From Ectocarpus siliculosus (taxonomy: Eukaryota > Sar > Phaeophyceae > Ectocarpales > Ectocarpaceae), in the NCBI GenBank assembly GCA_000310025.1, contig FN647962.1, forward strand, positions 31,262-95,261: DNA of 64,000 nucleotides, given 5' to 3'. Shown here in pieces: positions 23,901 to 36,000 of this stretch (the stretch's first letter is position 1; every line of letters begins with the position of its first letter). Under the pieces are notes generated by a model. That model was not told the DNA's origin, did no database searches, and worked only from the letters and a program-made list of their open reading frames with translations. The translations under genes were made by a program, and so were the position numbers.

Positions 23901-26900
23901 ACACCCGGCCTCAACTGACCTGCATGGTAACGGAAGCGTCCAGGTGGAGGCTCTCCCGGTGGATGCGAGGCCGCCTGTTGAGCAGCTGGGCCACGAACGC
24001 GATGTTGTACAGGTGGGCCTTGCCAGTGATGTGATTTGCGCGTATCAGGGGAGCCAGGCCGATCCCCTCTGCCCCGGAGATGACCAGGCACGCGCGGCGG
24101 AACTGCGCCCGCTTCGCGTCCTCTTCTTCGGTGGGATCCACCTCCTCGCCCTTGAACTTGTCGTTCAGCTCCTGTCACATCACGTCAAAATCACGCCACA
24201 TCATAGAGCCTACCGTCAACAATCTATCTTACGGAGACGTGGTGGTGGTGGTTGCGGTGGCGAACTCGGTGCATCAAACTTATACGCTCTGGCAAAGCTT
24301 CCCTCGAACGAGCGATTGTGCTACGGCAGCGGTAGTTCTTGTACGCGTGTTGATCACAACAACACTGCACGGTACAGGGCTGACTCTAACGAGAAGAGCC
24401 CTTTCGTTCAACTGATCGCAAGAGAAACATACGGCAAGCATCATAGGACGGGGCGGGACCCAAGCAACAAAGTCCTACAGGGGCGTAGTCCGGTCAATCA
24501 AAGATGGAAAGATGACCATTTGACTAACCTTGATGAGAGTCACGTAGCATCTGCCGTCCGCTAGATCATCGCCGAAATTGGCTACACGCCGCTCGCTTCC
24601 CCCCCACCTGAAAAACATAGAAATAGAGACACCAAAACAAATGATGTCATCACAACAGGCCCAATAAAATCCACATGCAAGAGCGGCAATATCAAGAAAC
24701 AACAGGAAAAACATCAGACCATACATCGCACACGTGTTGCGTATTTCTGTGACAAAACATTTCAGCCAGCACGCACATCGAGCAATGTGTCTCGTTTTTG
24801 CCCATGTTTACAACACGCCAAAACCAAATTTCTTGATGAAGACAGCAGTACACAGATACGAAGTATGAAATTTACACTAGTGCTGTGGCTATCGCTGATC
24901 TTACAATAAATACCAAACGGGCACAGGCACAACAGCAGTCCCCCCCCCATAGCGCTGTGCTCCATCCGTCAGGCTGCCGTGCAACAAAGAAGCATATTGC
25001 TGTCGTCAAGAGCATGGAATATTCATGCACTCTCTCTCAATAATCCTCTTCCCAGTGAGCAATAAAATATACAAGTTGTCGTCGTACCGGCTCTTGTTTC
25101 CCCTAAGACCGCCAAAACCTTACCGGAGGTGGTGGTTGAACCAGCGCAGCAGCACCTCCTCCACGGGGAGCTCGAAGAAAGCCTCCTTCGACTCGCCCCC
25201 CTCCATTAGATGAATTAAGTCAGGACAACCCTAACTCGTCATCAACACACGGCGCGCACACGACAAAGGGCACTTTTTAGTAGTGTTGACGTTGCTGCCA
25301 ACCTAATCTGGGGGGAGGGGCACTCACTGCTGCCGCCTGCCTTGTTTCCAACACTCCGGAAGAACATTACTAGTAGGCGAGAGAAAGAGTGGGAGTCGGG
25401 GCATGTTTTTCAACCTCTGTCTTTTACATCAGGAAGGCTTGAATCGGGGGAAACTACCACCGCCGTTTCTCCCGACTGGAGGTTACACAATCTCGGACAA
25501 GCCTTGGTTGGGAAGCAAAAACAGCAACCCCAATCGGTGCTGCATGGATACCTTGAGGTTGATCTGTGCGAGGAGGTGGATCCGGATGAGCTGCCACGTG
25601 AGCCCTAGGATGCTCGCCGGCCGGCCTTGGATGATGTCCGTGGCCCCGATGTTGACGACTTGCAGTCCGTGTTTTTCCGCCGCTTCGAGGGCCACGTTCA
25701 GGTTCTCGTTGGCCTTGTACAGACTCAGGGGCTCGTCGTTCGTGGGTGTGTTGACGTTGGTGTCAGCTGCACAAGGGGCGGGCGGCATCATGGGAGGCAG
25801 GATAAAAGCGTCTTCATCATGTGACCTGACGATGCAACACACAGGCGTGCTGACCGGTCAACAGAAAGGTTTCAATGTCGGTGTATGCATAGGACGAGCG
25901 CATATTGGTAATTCGAGTCCGAAGGTGGGGCAGCCGATTTTGGAACAACTCATGAGGAGTTGTAGTACGAAACTTACTGGTCGCTGCGGAGGAAGGCCGG
26001 CGCAAAGACACGTGGTACACCGATCCCCCGCGAACTAGGAAGCGCTTAACGCTACGATATCAAGGACGAACTTCGTTGACCCGGCTTGGCCGGTCAACGC
26101 TATACATATACCGCTGAAAACAACAGACATACACACACTCTGGTCCGAAAAATAAGCACTGCTCGCTATATACCGCTGTAAACAACAGACATACACTCTG
26201 GTCCGCAAAAAAAGGACTACTGTTGGGACTCAAATGTAAATATCTTATCTTATGACACAGAATTTTGCCATGTGTTCCCCGTGACCTGGTGCGGCGAAAC
26301 AGGCTGAAATGGTCACTTTGCCGCATCTATGAGCCTGGCACATCTCCCGCAAGTTAGGGCAAACGGGCCTCGCTCCACAGATGACCTCGCTGGCTGTAGG
26401 AGCAACCTTTTTGTTTCCAAAACAATTTTAATACGGGAATGTCGTTTTAACCCGCGAACGCAATGCAACCCCCCCCGTCGAAAACCGTTATTTTCTGTCA
26501 ATTTACATCGCACCCGTTGCTCTCCCCAGCCAACTCATGGCGATGAGTTCTGCGGCAGCTGCTCTGCTGCGGCTGCTACTAGAAAACTGCTGCTGGGTTT
26601 TTCCTCCTGGGCCCTTGGGTGGGATGCAACCCCGTATCATTTCATTTTGGGTGGTGTAACATCAGCCTGTGGTGCCGAAACGGGAAACGGCTTATATTTT
26701 GGAATATCTTGACGGTCCTTATATTTCCGACAAGAGTGGTGACTGCGACGACCAGCCATGTACGTACAAGTACTACCCATGCTTGTTTACACCAAAAACA
26801 GCAACTCTTTGGGGCTGCAGAGCCTACGCTAAGTCGGGTACAACATAGGTGAACACCGTAGTCGGCCAGCTTCGTCTCTCCAGTCAACTGATAAGAAGTA

Positions 26901-29568
26901 CTTCACAACCAAGTGAAGTACTCAAGTGTGGTCAGAAATTGCATAACCAACGACTCAGCAATTGAAGTCCGAAGCAAACAAAGCGTTTTGAGAACGCTGC
27001 CCAGATACGAGCGTGAAATCATTCGAGTCCTTCATACCCACCACACCCCATAAAACAGCACGTGTCCCTAAAACTAATTTGGTGGTGTGAGGGGGGAAGG
27101 AGCACGGCTATGTACGGGGATACGTGACAGCCAAGTAGTGTTCCATTTTTTATTTAGCCAATCGTTGCACCTATGGAGCCGGGAATGGCGAGGCAGACGA
27201 TGCGGCACATGAGGACCCCGTCCTTGAAGCTGTCGAACAGGTCCGCGCCTCCCGGGTCGAGCGGCATCAGGTGGGTCAGGAACGGATCCCCCACCAAGTG
27301 AGCGTTGAGATGGCACGCAAAAACCGCCTGCGCCCACAATCGCAACAACCGACAGGTAACAACGTCTTTTTAAGGGAGGAGCACAGCAGGATCTAGAACG
27401 TACATGCACACGTTGTACTGAGCCGCGGAGCGAGAAGCGCGACCGTTATTTTCCCTCCGTTCCGGGAGAGAAAAAACAGGATCTATCTATACTATACCAG
27501 AAGCCCAAGTTTCAATGAACGACCGCCTGAATTTTGAATTTTCGATCCCCTTCGACCAGCACGAGGTCTACAGAGCACTGATTGGCGATTTGCTGGCTTG
27601 TGAGGAACCAGAAAAATGGGGCGCTCTTCGTCACTCTGTGCAGAGAAACCACCGAAAACCCAAATCGGTGGGGGAAGCTGTGTATGACGTCTACCGTTAC
27701 CGTAAATGACATGACGTAATATACCACACCCCCTGTACCGATTGTTTAAGCTCGAGTACTCGACATCAAAGAGGATACATACACCCAGGGAGACGTTGTC
27801 GGAAAGCTCTCCACGAGACGGTTCCCAGATGACCGTTGTAGGCACCGCCACTCTTTGTGGTGTGGAGAAACCGATCTTTGAAATTGGTCCAGGGGGTGTG
27901 GTATCTTGTGTCACCTACGGTACTCTGTCTATATATGCACACGCCAACACGCCAACGGCCGTTCGTTCCAGGAAGGAGCCTTTTTTTTTTGTTGATGACT
28001 CGTCGGATTCAAAATTCAAAATGATCGACAAACCACCCGCACAAGAGCATCGCAAATACATACAGACTACTGCAAGATGTTGAGTCCGCTACCCCGCGGC
28101 TCATTACCCCACCCTATCTATTTTTAATAGCCTAAAGTTATCGCTATTATTGTGATCGCCACGATTAGATCGAGAGAGGCCGGATACAACAAAGCTATGC
28201 AAACGGCAAGTGCGGGGCAAGCAGGTGAAGGGGTCCGCACGTGTGTGCTCGGAAACGGTCGCCGTAACAAGTGAACCAAAATGAAATTGGGACCCGACCC
28301 GCTTCCCCATCCCCAGGCAAGCACGAGATCCATGCGTGGACTGAACAGATTCAACGACTCCTGAGAAAAAGAAAAGAAAAGCAGCTTTGGTTTTAACAGC
28401 GTTTATTTAATCTGTGTTCCACGGAGACGTAAACTTTTTCATCTCCGGATTCCCCTGCAACCTTGCTGCAACAGGCGGTTGACTCCTGCGAAATTCATAT
28501 TGCTCCGGAGTACCACATCACAAGCTCAAAGCGTGAGGGCCAGCAAAATAATGCATCGCGCCCAGGCAAGCTGCCCAAAACCAACGAGACTATGTATGTG
28601 GGCTTCAAGCTTCCGTCACGCGACGTGGAAACGGACGTCACACGACGTGGATATTATGTACGGTGGTAGATGGTAATCGCCAGCACCAGGAAACAAAAAT
28701 CAAAAATCGTAATCTTTGAGTGCTGCCCGAAATGAAGGGCACCTGCTTGTTGCAGTACACTGCTGTACAATTATCCTCGCCTTCCTATGTTACCTCTGCC
28801 CGACTCGTACCGGCAGCGAAGCGCGCAGACCCAGATCATGATAACCATGGCGGTTCGGGCACACATCAGGAGCGGCGTGCAACCCTGCCCTACCCTCTCT
28901 CGAAAGAGACCAGAGCACCACAGCGGCTACGAGCGCTCTCTCAGGGTCCGCCAAAGAAACAGTTCGCGCAATAAACGGAGCAGGAAATATATAAACGTGC
29001 AACACGGGGAGACGATCCACCCAACCTTTGTCAATTCCCCATATGCCCCCCCCGGCCTCTCTCAATGCGCAACAAGGATAACTCAACCTCAATCTAGCAA
29101 CAGCCCCCCAACCCTATCGATAGAGAGTGAGAGTGTTGTTGGTGTTACAGTGCGCTCTCTTACCTTCTCCTCTGATGTGTAGGTGGTGATCGAGTCACCC
29201 TTGCCCCTCTTGGTGTCGAAGCTCCCGGACAAGGACTTCCTGTTGGAGATGATGTTTCTCAGGGCCGGCGAGGCCGTGACCGTGCTCAAGTCCTCCCCTT
29301 CCCCGTCGGTATCCGGCCCCAGGAGATCCGAGATGGATTGCCTGCGACTGGTCGGTGTAGGGGTGCACATGGGCGCGCTGCTGCTGTCGGCTCGCAGCGT
29401 CCCCAGGCGGAGCGTTCCAAGCCCCAAAGAGCCGCCGGCGCTCCCGCCCGGGGTGGAAACCTGCGACCGTTGGTCGGCAGCAGCAGACTTGGTGGGGGTT
29501 GGTTGCTGTGAGCCTACCTTCTTCTTCTTGGCCGAGCCATTCTTCTTCTTCCCCTTGGGCCACTTCAT
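20953..29568 (-). CDS. Tandem calponin-homology plus IQ-motif protein (half-fimbrin type)
   Basis: Probably an actin-binding protein. Exons (complement): 29164-29568, 27171-27327, 25552-25766, 25124-25230, 24529-24607, 23920-24171, 23438-23625, 22636-22855, 21513-21712, and 21178 to about 20953; all junctions are phase-compatible. The N-terminus is Lys-rich (MKWPKGKKKNGSAKKKK), then Ser/Thr/Gly-rich. Two CH domains follow, closely matching fimbrin/plastin ABD1: MPLDPGGADLFDSFKDGVL, VVNIGATDIIQGRP and LGLTWQLIRIHLL in CH1; PVEEVLLRWFNHHLR and LYNIAFVAQLLNRRP in CH2. Fimbrin's N-terminal EF-hands and its CH3-CH4 are absent. Instead there are Arg/Ala-rich helices with IQ-like patterns (ATALQALWRGGEGR, ARSMQALARGVATRQ, MVIQRWQRRVAAARV), expected to bind calmodulin. 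The CH assignment is secure; the IQ tail is inferred; the junction into the gap is unresolved. Confidence 0.8.
26107..26210. repeat. Two-copy direct repeat in CH-IQ intron 2
   Basis: A segment beginning TATACCGCTG and containing AACAACAGACATACAC and CTCTGGTCCG occurs twice with a 62-bp offset and small indels. It is intronic. Confidence 0.75.
27700..27920. mobile_element. TA-flanked inverted-repeat element (MITE-like), copy 2
   Basis: This is a 221-bp relative of the element at 13691-13913. The ends read CCGTAAATGACATGACG... and ...CTTGTGTCACCTACGG, are inverted copies of each other around CCACACCCCCTG, and are flanked by TA (27698-27699 and 27921-27922). The internal GGAAAGCTCTC word is shared with copy 1. 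It lies in intron 1 of the CH-IQ gene and is non-coding. Confidence 0.7.
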
Positions 29569-30087
29569 CCTGCTGGCTCCCAAAGCTGCGCCTCAAGAAA
29601 AATATCGTCTGCCCTTGTCCTCTCTGCTGTCGTGCTTCTTCGAAAGCACAACCCTGCCACAGCAGGCACCAACTTTTCTTGCTTATACACCCTCCACCGA
29701 AGCGGGGGGACTCGATCGGACAGAAGAGTCTCCTGCACGACCTGAGTCTCCCCTTGATCTACGGAGGAGAAGTCGGGGTGCTCTCTAGCAACCTCGCGCT
29801 CGGCAGGGCACAGGGGCGCGGGGGGGGGTCGTTCAAGTGGCGGCTGGGTTCATGAGAACAAACTTGGTTGAATTTGAGGCAAATCAGCGTGCGTGTGAGT
29901 GAGGCATCTCTGTTTGGCGTCGACATGCGGTAGAGAATGAAACCGTCGGTCGTATTTTTTTCTTTTTAAGGAACAATATTTTTCTTCTCGTATAGACGAC
30001 GACCGTAGCTGTCGACGATAGTCTCCGTCTCTTTTCACAGACCGAGACACGCGCGAACGCAGGGAGCGAAAAGCTCGCTTTGATAAT
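29569..30087. promoter_or_regulatory. Divergent intergenic region of CH-IQ and CFAP45
   Basis: There are 519 bp between the start codons of the minus-strand CH-IQ gene (29568) and plus-strand CFAP45 (30088). Both promoters and 5' leaders must lie here unless an upstream noncoding exon exists. No TATA box at a convincing distance was seen; a G-run lies at 29821-29827. Confidence 0.45.
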
Positions 30088-33000
30088 ATGGCTCTCGTGG
30101 CCTCAGACGCACGGAGCGAATCATCCGGTGGGTCAGGGTCGGCGCGGTCTGGTGGATCAAGGAAGTACAGGGTTGTCTCTCGCGGCAGCAATGTCGACGA
30201 GTCACTCTTCGGGTCGAGCAACTCCAAAGGACGCAAGAAGAGCACAGGGAGGAAGATACTCGAGGGAGAAGTAAGTGAGGCTCCCCTTGTTGGCGTCTGC
30301 CCGCACACATAAATGCAGCAAACAGGAGCGTAGACTAGTAGACTATACATACATATGATACGCAAATAGATAGAGAACATGGTTCTTCATGGACATTTTG
30401 GTCAAACGGCGTCGGCTACAAGTACGCACGTACACTGCTGCTGGGGGGTTGGCTTTATCGTAGTGTACACGCGCCGCCTTGAGACATGGGGGGTTGGCTC
30501 CAAACAACCACCAAGTTCGAAATATGTGCGAGTGCAGAAAGCATCTGTATCTGTAGACTACATGCGCACACAACATGCAATACGACCGAAACGCCAAGAA
30601 AACACATTTAGAACTACATTGATTGGTACATGTTAGAATACACAGTTGAGTCATCCAAGGAACACCTGCCTGACCGGTTTTAAACAGTGCTCCAAATATG
30701 AAATAACCTATGTAGGAAACCTTTGGACCGTGAGTGATTTTCTGAGCAACAATCTCATCCAGCAACAGATGCGTGCGTGCTGGCACCTTGTACTACGAAC
30801 TACAAGCATATGATTTTCTGAGCAACAATCTCATCCAGCAACAGATGCGTGCGTGCTGGCACCTTGTACTACGAACTACAGCAGTATGTGTTTCCAGGAA
30901 GAGGTGTGCGATTCCCACTATGTAAGCAAGAATACAATATTGCCGTTGACCCTTGGTCTCGCAAGGGGAGGTTCGACAACATTTTTCGCCTCTGTAGTGC
31001 TGTAGATGGTGTTTCCAGAAAGCTGAAATTTGGTAGCAATCGCGGAAACCACAACAGCACATCAGATCGGAACCATAGAAGATGGGAATACTCTTTGGAG
31101 AGTTCGGGATGGCGCGGTCGATGCTACCCTAAAGTAGACAGATATCGAAACAGAAACAATAAGTTATCGCCAGTGGCCATACCTAACAAATCGATACATT
31201 GTCGTAGAGTGTATCGTGAACGTAAGCAAACGTTACGGAACACAAACTCCTAGCATTGAGTTCACACCGATTCGCGTGTTCGACCCAACCACCCTTTTTC
31301 CTAAGGTCCCTCCTAAGGCCACGGTGATCACCGAGGAAGAGCTTGCTCAAATGAAACGACGGGCAATCATCACTTCGCTAGCTGACGAAGAGGCTGCAAG
31401 GGTGGGCAGGGAAAATATGCTCGAGGTGAGTGTTTCGTACTACATACCGACATGGCTTGCTTTGTCGTATGTAATCATATTTTTCGGAAAACAGCATTGT
31501 AACAGGTGCTCCATTGAGAGCTTAGGATCCATGCGGACACATTCAAAGTGGAAGAACCGATCCGTAGCAGCGTTCCGAGTATCATGGGAGCTTGGAAGAT
31601 CAATGATAGATACGCAGATCTTCCAGTCAACTGTCTGGCATGAGCGTGCGCACCACTCCTCGCACTGCCCTGCTCACTCTCGTTCTGGAACGTGCCTCCT
31701 TGCCCAAAACAACAGAGGAGATAACTAGTGAGCCTTGGATCCTTCTGCCACGTCGTCTACGGAAGAAGCCTTAGTCGTCACATATACAACCATTAGGATC
31801 AACATCAGACCAGCTGTGAAATGTCTTCATGTACCAACCGCACACACACATAGTTATCTTTGAGTAACCGGAGCCGAACCAAGTCGCCGTTCTGGCATCA
31901 AAGGTTGTTGTCATGCCGATATTGGACTCAAAAAATGTTTCAAGCCCTCCTGGTGTGAAGAATAATCCGAATACAGGTAGGGTCCTACTCCGTTTCGGGG
32001 CCGTAGAAAAGACACCCGACCACAGACTTGAGCTGTTGCTGCTCTCCTTTTGTCGTTCTTCGCTTTGGGGGTTATTGGTATCGCCCCATGTCCGTCCGCC
32101 ACACCCAATGCAACCCGTCACTGAATCAGATCAAACTAAACGCTGCGTAACCCCGGCATATCTATGCCGCCTAACGGCGCAAGTGTTTACACTGACTCAC
32201 TAACACACGTGCGGGGACGTTGGATGACAGTTGCCGTTGCGTGCCGTGTGCCAGTCACAGTGTTCCTAGTAAAGAAACGCGTGTTCTGAACTTATCGTTT
32301 CATTTAAGTCAGGTAGCGCAATGCCGGGCGAGGTACAGAATCTTGACGGTATGCTAATCTTGCATGTTCCTAGGGAACGAAACTTGAACTAACTGCATAT
32401 CGGCCCTTTCAGGTGTCACAGCAGCTCTTCAGAAAGGCGAGAGGAACCGACTTTGTCTCCTTGCCATCCCGCGTGTGATTCGACTGTACGCTTGTGGCCG
32501 CATAACAGGAGAGGCAGCGGGCAGCACGGGCGCGTAAACAACGCATGCTGGAGATGGAGGTGGAAGCAAAGAAAAAAGCCCTAAAGAGCGACATTGAGGT
32601 GAAATCTTGTGTGCACGACTGCATGAATAAACCACCTCTAGATCACCACAGCTTCATCTAGTTCTTCTCTGAAGTTAGTCTTCGTAGATCGTGCGCCTAC
32701 GTGCCAACAACACCCATGTTGGCTAAAACAAAATGGTTCTTTGGCAGTTCAAAAGGTTCCTTTGGGCACGATCTGCATCAGATGTTCGACTGCACCTGCT
32801 ACACTTGCGGACGAGGGGGTCATATCATGTACTTATAAATAGAAAAATACGTTTGAGTTTTTGAGGCTTCTTGCAAGGTCTAAAGTTTGAGCGCAAAAAA
32901 ACTGAATAAAACCTCCAAACCATGTTTTACAGGGTTATCAAACAGTCTTAGAACGATTTTTTCCCCGTTCAACCCTCGGGTACCCATCGCTGCGTTCCGA

Positions 33001-36000
33001 AACGCCACGGTTGTCCAGATTCTTCCCTCAAACTACGTGATATTCATCCCAACATATACGTAATATGCCTAGGTGGAGAGAATGGCGCACGATCAGATGG
33101 TGAAGAAGATGGCTACGGAAAAGCTTGACGCCAACAACGACCTGGTCAAGATGCTCAACTCTCTCGGTGCTCGCGCAGCAGCATTCACCATCCGGGACAA
33201 GCAGGCAATAGAGTTGACAGGCGTACACATACATATTGTTGGTAAATAGTACTACATGACCTCCGTATTTTACCTGTGTTTCAGTAGAGTAGCTGCCCAT
33301 GGACGAAAAGCTCTTGTTCAAAGAATGTGGATACGTTTTGACATGGGCTTGGTGTTTGGGAAGACCAATATAGCAGAGGCTGACGAAGCGGATGGGCGAA
33401 AAGCTATTTTGTCATCAAAACCCGCCGGAGTAGTTTCCTTCCCTTACCAATACGACGAACGGATAGTTTTACCAAAAACTTCTTAACACATACTTCTGTC
33501 TTCTCTGCCCTCAGTACCTACTACCCCTTCATCTTGACGTCACGACTACACACAACACGCTTGCTAAACCGACTGTATGCACAGCTTGCGGAAAAAGATA
33601 GGCGGGAGGGCTCAGAGAAGGTCTACGATGAGCGGATGGATATGATCATGGAGGTAAGTGCCCGTGCTATTCGTAAGGGGATACAGTTGCTCCTCCAAAC
33701 GGCAGGAATCGTCCCGTAGTTTCTTTTAGCGTTCTTGACTCAAGCAATACAAAAAGCTTCGCGAATTGCTCTTACCGGTGTCTCATTTCGACAACACCTC
33801 TTCTTCTTCGATATCCCGTCTATCGCACTTGGCTGCAGCTGGATCGTCTCAAGGACCTCACAAAGAGGGATGCCGAAGAGCAGGCCAAGAAGTCCAAGCG
33901 AGTTGAGGATCGCAAAGTCATTACCGAACAGATTGAGGCTAGACAGAGGGCCAAGCTTATCCGGCTAGAGGCCAGGGAACAGGTGGGAGTCTTAATGAGT
34001 ATAATTTGTATGATGTAGAGTTAAAAATAATTGTGTCTCCGAAGATTTCGCACATGAGGTAGGTCGAATACTGAGAGATGAAGCTAGTTCCTTTGGAGGA
34101 AAACCCCTAGGGGGCTGCAGGAGCTGTAAGACCAACGCACGTGTTGTCGGGGTGACGGTCGGGAGCTGATGATCAGTACAGGTTTGTCCAATGGTGAGTT
34201 GTCTGGCACACAGTAGTCCATCCGCACATGGATACTCGGTGTGGGCTACAGATTGTGGGCGACGTAGATCGTGATCTGTCCCATGTGTGGAAACGTTAAC
34301 CCAGTGCGGGAGATTTCTTCGTCGGTACCGTGCACCTAGTCGCGAAGACCTTTGTCAAAGAAGTGTCGGCGAAATTGGATGCATGCATCGCCTTCACCGG
34401 AAGGGTCTCATTAACTCGATCTCTATTCATTCGTATGGTACCATGACTAGGAACGTCTCAAAGTACCCGGTTTCTTCATTGCCGGAAAGGGGTTGTCGGG
34501 GTACGTGCCTCCACATTCCTGTCAAGGGCTATTGGCTGTAGTGACATAGAATACTTGTTCCGGGAACGAGGGATGGCCAGCTATTGCTCCAGTACCTCAA
34601 AGTTGAATAAACAGTAGTTGTGCTTGGTCGCCGTCCAAGCTGCTCTGATTTTGAGCACGGGACGATGAACAATGAGGTCCACCGGCGGTCGCAAGCCAGA
34701 ACCAGAAATTCTTGTGCACGAATCACTAAAAATCTCGCTGGACTTCCTGTGTGTTAACCTGTTCTACCCTTCCCAACTGCGTCGCGCGCTTCTCGTCAGG
34801 AAAACCGCGCTATGCTGGGCGTTATCCAACGCTACGCCGACGAAGACAAGGCAACTGCGGAAAAGAAGGCCATAGAGGTATCCATGACAATTCTTCGGTA
34901 GCGTCTTAATCATTGCCGCCGAGAAAATACTGCGTCCTGTTCCACATAGAACGACAGCGCTGTCAAGCTGTAGGCCCCCTACCACGGGGCCAAGGACTAA
35001 CGTATGGTGACATGACACGAATTGTCGAAACTGAATACGCGTCTATGTATCTTTGACCAGGTCCGGCAAGCTCGAGCGGCGGTCATGGCGGCCAATGAAG
35101 CGGCGATCGAGATGCGTCGCTCGGCCAGGCAGAGAGAGGTCGAGGAAGTAGAATCCATCCTGGCCTACCAAGCTATGAAGGTAGGAAAACGTTGGGGAGA
35201 CGAGGCAACTACTGGTTTCCTAGAACACCGCAAGAACACGCAAAACTGCCACGGGACGAGGAGCAGAGTCTTCTGTGACGCAGGGCAATACTTTCTACCT
35301 CTGCTAACCTGGCATCGGTTGTCCTTAGTTCATCCACAATCTGTGGGTCTTTGTCTCCAAGCCCCTATATCTTTAACGTTTCTGGTCGTTCCATGCAATG
35401 TACGCGCAGGATGAAGAAATGCGACTTCGTGAAGTGGAGGAGGCCGAAAAGAAGCAGATGATGAAGGAAAGGCAGCAGAAACTCCTCGAGGGACAGCTGG
35501 TGAGACGAGGAGCGAGAACTGAGAGGCCTCGCGTGCCATAGCGTGACCCGCAATTCCGTTCCGATAACAGCTAAAGATCTCGCCCAAATACATGCTGTGA
35601 CGCAATCACGTAGCCTGACATTGGCGATACGGTTCGACGAGAGTATGATCATCTATCCTGGACCTCACGACCTTGGTGTCCATCTCACTGAACTGATCCG
35701 ACAAGGAGCGGTGTTTGCCTGCACCGTAGCGAAAACAGCATTTATCGAACCAACCTCCTCTTACGACATGACGGTAAATATTGTCAAACCCGACTTTAAC
35801 TTCACGATGCTGCAGAGGGACATGGACAAGCAGGCCGAGCTCGACGAGCTGAGGGCCAGACGCGCCGCGGAAGAAAAGGTGGGGTGCGGCCACATTGTCG
35901 CAGAGATAACGCAGTTGCCAGATTGAATAGGCAAAGGTATTGTCGTTCTTCTGTTTCCTCTGCTCTTGTGTTCTCAGTGTTCACCCCTTGCATTTTGTCG

